From Uliginosibacterium sp036017065 (GTDB taxonomy: Bacteria > Pseudomonadota > Gammaproteobacteria > Burkholderiales > Rhodocyclaceae): DNA of 64,000 nucleotides. Location of the stretch: the NCBI RefSeq assembly GCF_036017065.1, contig NZ_JAYXHR010000002.1:558001-622000 (forward strand), written 5' to 3'. The position numbers were made by a program, and so were the translations under genes. Below, piece by piece: positions 52,198-59,838 of this stretch. The notes beneath the pieces are model-generated. The model had not been told where the DNA came from. It saw nothing but the letters and a program-made list of their open reading frames with translations, and searched no databases. The first letter of the stretch is position 1, and each line of letters starts with the position of its first letter.

Positions 52198-52230
52198 GTC
52201 GTTGTCCTCGTCCCTGTCGTGGTTGGGCGC

Positions 52231-52818
52231 TCAGCACCCGCCGGCCGTGCCGGCATTGCCCTCTGCAGCCAGCGCAAGCAGCCGCTCGCGGTAGTCGGTC
52301 GCGCGCGCGGCCAGCGCCTCCATGTCCAGGGCATGGCCGCCCTGCACGATGAAGGGCGCCTCCCAGCTCATGCCGCAGAGATCCGCACAGCCCTCGAAGG
52401 GGCGCAGGAACTCCCCGACCGCGAAGCGCTCCGGCTCGCAATGCGCGTCGGCGAACACGCCGCCGCCGGTGCTCACCACGCTGAGCCAGCGCTTGCCGGC
52501 CAGCGCCCTGCCACCATGGCCGTAGGCAAAGCCGTTGGTCAGCACCGTGTCCTGCCACAGGCGCAACAGCGGCGGGCAGGAGAACCAGTACAGCGGGTGC
52601 TGCACCACGACGATGTCATGCGCGGACAGCAGAGCCTGCTCCCGGCGCGCGTCGATGAAGCCGTCCGGGTAGCACTCGTAGAGGTCGTGCAGGGTCAGGC
52701 CGTCGACATCGCGCACCGCTTCGACGAGGGCGTGGTTGATGCGCGAACGCTGGTAGGCGGGGTGGGCGAACAGCAGCAGGATGCGGGCTGGGTTCGATGC
52801 GGGCTCTGGGGCGGGCAT
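52231..52818 (-). CDS. kefF: KefF/KefG-like NAD(P)H quinone reductase (flavodoxin fold)
   Basis: 195 residues of the flavodoxin-2 family: LLFAHPAYQRSRINHALVEAV (FMN phosphate loop), LHDLYECYPDGFID, VVQHPLYWFSCPPLLRLWQDTVLTNGFAYG and KRWLSVVSTGGG. In E. coli the KefF or KefG protein binds KefC/KefB and is needed for full activity, besides reducing quinones. Adjacent, same-strand location before kefC matches this. The start ATG at 52818 is the first codon that leaves the N-terminal beta strand intact. Confidence 0.88.
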   Translation of the reverse strand: MPAPEPASNPARILLLFAHPAYQRSRINHALVEAVRDVDGLTLHDLYECYPDGFIDARREQALLSAHDIVVVQHPLYWFSCPPLLRLWQDTVLTNGFAYGHGGRALAGKRWLSVVSTGGGVFADAHCEPERFAVGEFLRPFEGCADLCGMSWEAPFIVQGGHALDMEALAARATDYRERLLALAAEGNAGTAGGC

Positions 52819-52968
52819 GCGGCAGTCCCTGTCGGGTCGCGAAGTCGCGTGGGCGTGCCGGGGCACGGATGCGCCGATTATGCCGCCCGCAGACTCCCCG
52901 CGTGTGGCAGGCGGGTTGCCGCTACACTGGCGCAGCCGCCACCGGCCACATGACGGAGATGCCCGAGC

Positions 52969-53340
52969 ATGGACGACCTGCCCACCACCGCCAGCAACAC
53001 GCCGGCGCCTGACCCGATCCGCGCGGCGCGCAACCTGACGATGATCATCTACGTCCTGTACGCGGTGTCGTACCTGGTGGGGATCACCGCCCTCATCGCG
53101 ATCATCATCAACTACGTGAAGCGTGACGACGTGGCGGGCACCTTCATGGAGAGCCACTTCCGCTGGCAGATCCGCAGCTTCTGGTTCGGCCTGCTGTGGT
53201 TCGTGATCGGCGGCATCCTCGCCATCGTCCTCGTCGGCTGGGCGATCATCTTCGCCACCTGGGTGTGGCTGGTGTATCGCGTCGTGAAGGGCATCCTGTA
53301 CCTGAACGATGGCAAGCCGATGTATCCGCCCGCCGTCTGA
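52969..53340 (+). CDS. DUF4870-like small membrane protein
   Basis: 123 residues, three predicted helices (MIIYVLYAVSYLVGITALIAIIINYV, FWFGLLWFVIGGILAIVLVGWAII, TWVWLVYRVVKGILYLNDG). The central FMESHFRWQIRSFW motif and the C-terminal GxxYLNDGKPMY are family features. Function unknown. It is divergent from kefF and convergent with the LysR gene, whose stop is only 11 bases away. Confidence 0.82.
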   Translation: MDDLPTTASNTPAPDPIRAARNLTMIIYVLYAVSYLVGITALIAIIINYVKRDDVAGTFMESHFRWQIRSFWFGLLWFVIGGILAIVLVGWAIIFATWVWLVYRVVKGILYLNDGKPMYPPAV

Positions 53341-53351
53341 CGCGCCCCCCT

Positions 53352-54263
53352 TCAGGTCGCCACCGCCTGCAGCATGAAATCCACGAAGGCCCGCACCCGC
53401 GCCGACAGGTGCCGGTTGTGCGGGTAGAGGATGGAGAAGGGTCGGCTGCGGCCCGCGTAAGGCTTCAGCACCTCGACCAGTTCACCGCGCGCCAGCTGCT
53501 CGGCGACGACGAAGTGGTAGATCTGCACCAGTCCGCCACCGGCGCGGGCGAAGCTGACGCAACCCAGCACGTCCTCCAGCACCCGCACCGGGCTGTCGAG
53601 CTGCAGCTCGATGTCGGCGCCGTCGCGGCGGAACACCCAGGGCATCACGCGGCCGGTGCTGGGCCGCACGAACTGCGCGCTGGTGTGCTGTTGCAACTCG
53701 TCCAGCGTGCGTGGCTCGCCGTGGCGTGACAGGTAGTCGGGTGAGGCGAACACGCCCATGCTGGCGTCCTCCAGCTTGCGCGCGACCAGGCGCGAGTCCG
53801 GCGGCGCACCCAGGCGGATCGCCAGGTCGAAGCCCTGCTCCACGAAATCGATATTGCGGTTGGAGACCTCCACCTCCACGCTGACCGCCGGGTAGCGCGC
53901 GCGGAATGCGGGTAGCAGCGGCATCACCCGCGAATGGCCGTAGGTGGTCGGCACGCTGATGCGCAGGACGCCGGCCGGCACCATCTGGTGGCCGGTGATG
54001 GCGCGCTCCGCTTCCTCGATCTGCGCCAGCGCCTGGCGGCATTGCTCGTGGTAGAGCTGGCCGTCGTCGGTCAGGCGCATGCGCCGCGTGCTGCGCACGA
54101 ACAGCCGCACTCCCAGGCGTTCCTCGATACGACCGATGGCACGGCTCACCGCCGCCGGCGTCACGCCCAGGGCCTCGGCCGCGGCGGTGAAGCTGCCCAG
54201 CTCGGCAGCCTTGCAGAACAGCTCGATGCTGCCGAGCTGGACGGGGTCGAAACTGCGGCTCAT
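53352..54263 (-). CDS. LysR-family transcriptional regulator
   Basis: 303 residues. An N-terminal winged helix-turn-helix (SIELFCKAAELGSFTAAAEALGVTPAAVSRAIGRIEERLGVRLFVRSTRRMRLTDDG) and a periplasmic-binding-like effector domain (GVLRISVPTTYGHSRVMPLLPAF onward). The effector is not identifiable. It is divergent from the DJ-1-like gene, with a 109-base gap that contains an inverted repeat, so autoregulation plus control of that gene is the most likely role. Confidence 0.95.
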   Translation of the reverse strand: MSRSFDPVQLGSIELFCKAAELGSFTAAAEALGVTPAAVSRAIGRIEERLGVRLFVRSTRRMRLTDDGQLYHEQCRQALAQIEEAERAITGHQMVPAGVLRISVPTTYGHSRVMPLLPAFRARYPAVSVEVEVSNRNIDFVEQGFDLAIRLGAPPDSRLVARKLEDASMGVFASPDYLSRHGEPRTLDELQQHTSAQFVRPSTGRVMPWVFRRDGADIELQLDSPVRVLEDVLGCVSFARAGGGLVQIYHFVVAEQLARGELVEVLKPYAGRSRPFSILYPHNRHLSARVRAFVDFMLQAVAT

Positions 54264-54281
54264 TGATTACATGGCGTTGAA

Positions 54282-54308
54282 GATGAATTGAGCGAAGCCT
54301 AGTTCATC
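54282..54308. promoter_or_regulatory. Inverted repeat in the LysR/DJ-1 intergenic region
   Basis: GATGAA (54282-54287) and TTCATC (54303-54308) are perfect inverted arms 15 bases apart; a second pair TGAGCGAAGC and GCTTCGGCTCA overlaps and extends it to about 54319. The size and location suit a LysR dimer site, though a clean T-N11-A core was not established. Confidence 0.4.
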
Positions 54309-54372
54309 GCTTCGGCTCACCGCAATAGACTGCGCTCACTCCCTCAACGACATCGAACGGAAGGAAAACACC

Positions 54373-55065
54373 ATGAGCAAGAAAGTCCTGATGATCCTCA
54401 CCTCCCACGACCGCATGGGCGACAGCGGCAAGCCCACCGGCATCTGGTCCGACGAGCTGGCCGTGCCCTACTACGGCTTCCGCGACGCCGGCATCGACGT
54501 CGTGCTGGCATCGCCGCGCGGTGGCGTGGTGCCCTTCGACCCCAACAGCCTGAAGCCGGCCGGCGAGAACGACGCCGAGGTCGACCGCATGCTGGCCGAC
54601 CCGGTGGCACAGGCCGCCATCCGCAACACCGTGCCGGTGGCCAGCGTGAACGCAGCGGACTTCGACGCGGTGTTCTTCGCCGGTGGCCACGGCACCATGT
54701 GGGACCTGCCGGGCGACGCCGGCGTGACCCGCGCCGTGGAATCCGCCTGGGGCGCCGGCAAGGTGGTGGCGGCGGTGTGCCACGGCCCGGCCGGGCTGAT
54801 CAGCGCCAAAGACCCGGACGGCAAGTCCATCCTCAACGGCCGTCGCGTCAGCGGCTTCACCGACAGCGAGGAGAACGCCGTGGGACTCACCAGCGTGGTG
54901 CCCTTCGCGCTGGAGACCCGCATGCGCGAACTCGGCGGCCTCTTCGAGCACGGCCCCGACTGGCAACCGTTCGCCGTCACCGACGGCAAGCTGGTCACCG
55001 GCCAGAACCCGGCCTCGTCGGGGCTGGTGGCGGAGAAGGTGCTGGGTCTGTTGCAGGCGGGTTGA
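54373..55065 (+). CDS. DJ-1/PfpI family type-1 glutamine amidotransferase-like protein
   Basis: 230 residues, the Hsp31/YajL-like branch. The nucleophile elbow Cys is in VVAAVCHGPAGLI, with the conserved Glu in the N-terminal DELAVPYYGFRDAG and His in the family GGHGTMWDL. Members are chaperones, glyoxalase III or deglycases acting on methylglyoxal-modified molecules. A GGAAGG ribosome site precedes the ATG. It is probably controlled by the divergent LysR gene. Confidence 0.9.
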   Translation: MSKKVLMILTSHDRMGDSGKPTGIWSDELAVPYYGFRDAGIDVVLASPRGGVVPFDPNSLKPAGENDAEVDRMLADPVAQAAIRNTVPVASVNAADFDAVFFAGGHGTMWDLPGDAGVTRAVESAWGAGKVVAAVCHGPAGLISAKDPDGKSILNGRRVSGFTDSEENAVGLTSVVPFALETRMRELGGLFEHGPDWQPFAVTDGKLVTGQNPASSGLVAEKVLGLLQAG

Positions 55066-55109
55066 GCGCCCTCTAGGATGCTGGCATGGCATTCCTAGAG
55101 GGGGCTGTA

Positions 55110-55940
55110 GTGAAGGTGTTCTTGAGTTGGTCTGGAAAGAGGAGTCACGGCTTCGCGGTGGCATTTCAACGATAGCTCCAAGAAGCGTTACAAGCGGTCG
55201 ATCCTTGGATCTCCAGTGATATCGAATCAGGTGCGAGGTGGAGCGCGGAGCTGCAAGAACAACTCGCCAAGACAAGTTTTGGCATCCTCTTTGTGACACC
55301 TGACAATCGGCTATCGCCGTGGCTTCATTTCGAAGCGGGTGCGCTTTCAAAAAAACAGGATTCACGCGTGTGTGTGCTGTTGTTCGACATCGCAAAGACC
55401 GATTTGACGGGCCCCCTGTCGGCATTCCAGCAAACCGAAGCAACGAAAGCGGATGTTCTGAAGCTGTACCTCGGGCTCAACCAGGCGTTGACAGAGGCAG
55501 GAGCCAAAGGGCTAAGCGAAGACACAGCACAGAGTGTTTTCGAGAAGAACTGGCCGGAGCTGGAGAAGTCTTTCGCCGATGTCCGAGACTCAACTAGTAC
55601 AACAGTTATTCAACAACGGCCCGAGCGTGAAATCTTGGAAGAATTGCTGGCTCTCGCACGTGACAATCAGCAACGGCTTCACGCGCTCGAGATAAGTGTG
55701 GAGGATCCGCTCGTTGCCGAACTCAAGAAGAACTTCGATCAGAAAATTAACTTCAACCGTAACTTTCATTCATCTAATTTTCACTCCTCGAATTTTCCGG
55801 CGATGCTCCCCAATAGCGAGCTTCGTGCCGCTGTGGCTGCGCTAGCCCAAGAGAGAGGATTGGGACCTGGGTTGTCTGATGTGCCTGCGAGGACGGAGAG
55901 CGGGAGCCACAACAACGGAGAATTAAACGCGTCGGGATAG
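55110..55940 (+). pseudogene. TIR-domain protein gene interrupted by one amber codon
   Basis: From GTG 55110 the frame reads VKVFLSWSGKRSHGFAVAFQR, meets TAG at 55173-55175, then continues LQEALQAVDPWISSDIESG and GARWSAELQEQLAKTSFGILFVTPDNRLSPWLHFEAGALSK to a stop at 55940, with no shift. The family has Trp at the interrupted place (LRDWL), so TGG to TAG is the simplest change. The TIR module covers residues about 1-150; the tail (about 170-277) is helical with a repeated HSSNFHSSNFP. The gene is visibly A+T-richer than its surroundings, suggesting transfer. A start at GTG 55293 could still give the C-terminal two-thirds. Translation through the amber codon is unlikely without a suppressor. 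Confidence 0.8.
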
Positions 55941-56052
55941 CGGTTGTTGCTGACAGGCTTCGGCCGACCATTGTTTCCACCTCCCAGACTCTGCTTGAGT
56001 GAGAGCTGGTTATTCTTGGAATATTCAGCATTACTCCTGGCGGCGCTCACAC

Positions 56053-58005
56053 TCACTCTCCTGCAGCGACGAAGCCATTCCGCGCATGCGTGCCATCGCA
56101 GAACGGCTTGTTCGCCGAGCCACCGCAGCGGCAAAGCGTGGCGTGCTCCACGCGGGCGATGGTGCGGCCGGTGCCGCAGCAGATTTCCAGGTTGCCGCTG
56201 AGCTTCAGCGGGCCGTTGGCTTGCGGGCGCACGCTCAATGCCCCGTGGCGTTGCGTCAGTGTCGGCGTGTCCAGGCTGGCGGGTTCGCCGCTGGCTTTGA
56301 AGCCGGCGTCGTTGTGCGAGCCGTCGCAGAAGGGTTTGTTCTGCGAGGCGCCGCAGCGGCACAGCGTGGCGCGGTAGCCGATGGACTGGTCACCCAGCGT
56401 GATCGGCGCGTGGATGGCGAGCGGGCCGTTCTCGCGCACGCGCAGGGTGTTGACGGCAGGTGCGGGTTCGGGGGGGCCGTCGTCGTGGCGGCGGTACTGG
56501 ATGGCGCCGGAGGGACAATTCTGCGCCAGCGCGGCGAGATCGTCCGGGCGGGCTTCGTCGGGGAAGATCCAGGTGCCCGGCGTATTCGCCTTGAAGACCT
56601 TCGGCTGCGAGAGCACACAGTGACGGGCGTGGATGCAGCGCTTGCCTTCGAAGTACAGCGTGACCTGTTTGCCCTCGGCGACTTCGATGCCGCTGGCCTC
56701 TACCGGTGCGCTGGAAGTGGCGGTGGGGGCTGATGTAACAGCAGCTGGCGCGACAACCGGCTGCGCATCCTGTTCGCGCGCCAGCAGTTCGGCGGCCATG
56801 CCGTCGAGCAGCTTTGCGACGTCGGCAAACAGTTCGTGTTGCGCTGTCAGCTCGCGGCCGCGTTGGGCGAGTTCGCCGGCACGCTCGCCCAGCGTGCGCC
56901 ATTCCGCCGCGCCGAAAGGCAGGGCGACGACGTTGCGCAAGGTGGCGAAGCTGATGCCGGCGTTCACGCCCGGCTGGTCTTCGCAGGCCGGCAGGGTGGT
57001 GAGGTATTCCGCCACCGGCGTCATGGCACGCATGACGCGGATGCTGGCCTGCACCAGTGTGCCCTTGGCATTCGCCAGCGCGGGCGGGCGGCCCCAGGCC
57101 TGCATCAGCAGGCGCAGCATGAAGGCGTACAGCGCGTTGGCGTAGTCCATCACCAGCACGGCCTGAGGATGCGTCACCCACACGCGGCCCTCGGGCACCG
57201 GCGGCTTGCGCATCACCGGGTTGAGGGCGGCGGGGCGGGAGGGCTCGAAGTCCGCGCGACGGGCGCGCAACTTCGCCAGCTCCTCGCGCACGCCGATGAA
57301 GCGCATGTAGTGCGAGCGTTCGCAGGCGGTGGCCGCGCCTTCGCCCTGGCGCACGATGGTGTCGATGGCGGCACGTGCATCGTCCAGCGTGGCAATGCTG
57401 CGCAGGCCGGGCAGGGCGGCGTCCAGCGGGCCGATCTGCGAGGCGCCGCGGCCGGGGAAGCAGGCGGCCTCGCCGACGCGTTCGTGCAGCATCTCGACGC
57501 CCTGCAGGATGGAGCGGTACAGCTCGCCGACGGTGCTGTAGTCGAAGGTGTTGGGCATGACACGGCCATGCACCGTGCCGCGGCTGTAGCTGTCGTGCGG
57601 GAACACGCTCCAGTCCGCGTCCGGCGTGTTCTCCGGCCGTTCCAGGAACACGAAGTGATCCATGGTGTATTCGCAGAACGGTGCCAGCACGGCCTGCACG
57701 CCGGCGGGAAAGTAGCCGACCGTCAGCGGCAGGTTGGCGCGCGCCAGTTGCGGGCCACCGCCCAGCGCGACCATCAGGTTGCCGACCAGGGTGAGGTGGC
57801 TCATCTCCTCGATGGCCACCGCGATCAGCACCTTGCGCCAGCGCTGCACGGCCTCGCGCTCGGTGTCGTCCAGGTCGGCGGCGTCCGCGCCTTTCAGCGA
57901 GAAGGCGGCGTAGAGGTAGGTGCACATCAGGCAGTGCTCCACCTCGGCCGCTTCGGCCAGCTGGAACAGCAACTGCTCGCGGTGTTCGATGACGACGTGG
58001 CTCAT
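56053..58005 (-). CDS. Ferritin-like, 4Fe-4S and double CDGSH iron-sulfur fusion protein
   Basis: 650 residues. The N-terminal 240 form a ferritin-like helical bundle with candidate di-iron ligands in LAEAAEVEHCLMCTYLYAAF and VAIEEMSHLTLVGNLM (VioB/PF12902 type). A middle helical part (about 240-420) and an Ala/Pro/Thr linker follow. About 440-510 is a divergent 4Fe-4S module (YFEGKRCIHARHCVLSQPKVFK then NCPSGAIQY), as in YjdI-like proteins. Two CDGSH motifs close the protein, CRCGASQNKPFCDGSH (about 549-564) and CRCGGSANKPFCDGTH (about 625-640), each able to hold a 2Fe-2S cluster. It should be an iron or redox protein, cytoplasmic, with no close single-domain equivalent. Confidence 0.85.
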   Translation of the reverse strand: MSHVVIEHREQLLFQLAEAAEVEHCLMCTYLYAAFSLKGADAADLDDTEREAVQRWRKVLIAVAIEEMSHLTLVGNLMVALGGGPQLARANLPLTVGYFPAGVQAVLAPFCEYTMDHFVFLERPENTPDADWSVFPHDSYSRGTVHGRVMPNTFDYSTVGELYRSILQGVEMLHERVGEAACFPGRGASQIGPLDAALPGLRSIATLDDARAAIDTIVRQGEGAATACERSHYMRFIGVREELAKLRARRADFEPSRPAALNPVMRKPPVPEGRVWVTHPQAVLVMDYANALYAFMLRLLMQAWGRPPALANAKGTLVQASIRVMRAMTPVAEYLTTLPACEDQPGVNAGISFATLRNVVALPFGAAEWRTLGERAGELAQRGRELTAQHELFADVAKLLDGMAAELLAREQDAQPVVAPAAVTSAPTATSSAPVEASGIEVAEGKQVTLYFEGKRCIHARHCVLSQPKVFKANTPGTWIFPDEARPDDLAALAQNCPSGAIQYRRHDDGPPEPAPAVNTLRVRENGPLAIHAPITLGDQSIGYRATLCRCGASQNKPFCDGSHNDAGFKASGEPASLDTPTLTQRHGALSVRPQANGPLKLSGNLEICCGTGRTIARVEHATLCRCGGSANKPFCDGTHARNGFVAAGE

Positions 58006-58202
58006 GCGTGGGGCCCGATCATGCAGACGAAGGAGGCAGCCACGATTCTTGCGCCCGTGGCGGGGTGCGCGCCTCTGCCATTCGGACGATGCGGGCTAGG
58101 CGCGGCTCCCTGATCAGCTTGGCCCAGCCACATGACGAAGCAAGTGCGGCGCCGATATGTGCGCCATGCGCCGCGCCCGCTTCGCCCGCGGTGCCACGCC
58201 GC

Positions 58203-59636
58203 TCACTTCGCCGGCGTCACCCGCCAGATGATGTTGCCGACGTCGTCGGCCATCAGCACCGCACCGGCCTTGTCCACCGCCACGCCGACCGGGCGGCCGA
58301 GCGCCTTGTCATCCACCACGAAGCCGCTGAGGATGTCCTGCGGCGGGCCGGAGGGCTTGCCGTCGGTGAAGGGCACGAAGACCAGCTTGTAGCCACTGCG
58401 TGGTTTGCGGTTCCAGGAGCCATGCTGGCCGACGAAGGCGCCGTTGCGGTACTGCGCCGGCAGCAGGCTGGCTTCGTAGAAGGCCAGGCCCAGCGATGCG
58501 GTGTGCGCGCCCAGCGCGTAGTCCGGCACGATGGCCTTCGCCACCAGGTCGGGCCGGGGCGGTTCGATGCGCTCGTCCACATGCTGGCCGAAGTAGCTGT
58601 AGGGCCAGCCGTAGAAGCCGCCGTCGCGCACCGAGGTCATGTAGTCCGGCACCAGGTCGTCGCCGATCTCGTCGCGCTCGTTCACCGTGGTCCACAGCGC
58701 ACCGCTCTGCGGCTGCCAGGCCAGGCCGTTGGGGTTGCGCAGGCCGCTGGCGAAGAGGCGCATCTTGCCGCTGGCAAGGTCGATCTCGTGGATGGCGGCG
58801 CGGCCTTCCTCGATGTTCATGCCGTTCTCGCCCACGTTGCTGTTGGAGCCGACGGTGGCGTACAGCTTCTTGCCGTCGCGGCTGGCAATGATGTTCTTGG
58901 TCCAGTGGTGATTGAGCGGCTTCGCCGGCAGGTCCACCACCTTGGTGGGCGCGGCGGTGATGCTGGTCGCACCCTCGGTGTAGGGGAAGCGCACCACGGC
59001 GTCGGTGTTGGCGACATACAGCTGGTTGCCGACCAGCGCCATGCCGAAGGGCGAGTTGAGGTCCTTCAGGAACACCGTGCGCGTCTCCACCACTCCATCG
59101 CCATTCGCATCGCGCAGCAGGGTGATGCGGTTGGCGCTGGGCACGCCGGCACCGGCGGACTTCATGAAGAAGCCCATGATCTTGCGGCGCAGGCTGGGCT
59201 TCTCGTTCTCGTCGGGTGGCGGCTTGTTGCTCTCCGCCACCAGCACATCGCCGTTGGGCAGGACGTACACCCAGCGCGGATGATCCAGCTGGCTGGCGAA
59301 GGCCTGCACCTGCAGGCCGGGCGCCGCTACCGGCTTGCCACCCTGCGGCCAGCCGGTGGCCTCGGCGACGTTCACGGTGGGAATCCATTGCTTGTCGGGC
59401 CTGGGCAGGACCGGTGAAGCACCGAAGCCCGCGCTTTCCGGCAGGGCCTGGGCGGCGGCGTTGCCGGCTTCCAGCATGGCCAGCACGATGGCGGTGGAGG
59501 CCGTGACGCGGCAGGTCCACTTCAGTACGCCACCGACACCGGCGCGGCTGGCCGCCTTCGCCGTCGTGGCGCCGGACGCCCTGGGGGAGTGGTCGGCGGG
59601 GCGCTCCTGGTCGGGATACTCGTATTCGCTCTGCAT
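58203..59636 (-). CDS. PQQ-type sorbosone/glucose dehydrogenase-like protein
   Basis: 477 residues with an unusual charged N-terminus (MQSEYEYPDQERPADHSP) before a hydrophobic segment (VTASTAIVLAMLEAGNAAAQ), so it is exported or anchored. The rest is a six-bladed propeller of the soluble glucose/sorbosone dehydrogenase family: QLDHPRWVYVLPNGDVLVAESN, LNSPFGMALVGNQLYVANTDAVVRFPY, GLRNPNGLAWQPQSGALWTTVNERDEIGDD and the late GQHGSWNR. They oxidise sugars using PQQ. The ATG at 59636 has a GAGGAG site. PQQ synthesis genes are not in the window. Confidence 0.87.
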   Translation of the reverse strand: MQSEYEYPDQERPADHSPRASGATTAKAASRAGVGGVLKWTCRVTASTAIVLAMLEAGNAAAQALPESAGFGASPVLPRPDKQWIPTVNVAEATGWPQGGKPVAAPGLQVQAFASQLDHPRWVYVLPNGDVLVAESNKPPPDENEKPSLRRKIMGFFMKSAGAGVPSANRITLLRDANGDGVVETRTVFLKDLNSPFGMALVGNQLYVANTDAVVRFPYTEGATSITAAPTKVVDLPAKPLNHHWTKNIIASRDGKKLYATVGSNSNVGENGMNIEEGRAAIHEIDLASGKMRLFASGLRNPNGLAWQPQSGALWTTVNERDEIGDDLVPDYMTSVRDGGFYGWPYSYFGQHVDERIEPPRPDLVAKAIVPDYALGAHTASLGLAFYEASLLPAQYRNGAFVGQHGSWNRKPRSGYKLVFVPFTDGKPSGPPQDILSGFVVDDKALGRPVGVAVDKAGAVLMADDVGNIIWRVTPAK

Positions 59637-59838
59637 GGGGTTCTCCTCTTTTCCTTGTGGGTAGTGGAACCCTCCCTGGCAGGCTGTCTTGGCAGCCCTT
59701 CGGACGTCCTGCCTGTACTGAGCGCCGGCGCGCTGAAGGGTTCCGTACATCGGCCCGCGACATGCCGCCCGGAGGGCCAGCCGGATGGCATGGGAGGCCC
59801 TGCTACCATGCGCCGACACAAGAAAACGGGGGAACGGC

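Noticed and set aside
49372..52953. A 1193-codon plus-strand open frame
   Set aside because: It runs through the end of the PhoD gene in another frame and then antisense to kefC and kefF. Composition is Arg/Ala/Gly/Gln-rich without any domain, as expected for a GC-rich shadow frame.
55293..55940. Independent gene starting at GTG 55293
   Set aside because: It is in the same frame as the upstream TIR N-terminus and contains the second half of the TIR fold, so it is better read as one gene broken by a TAG codon; no ribosome site precedes the GTG.
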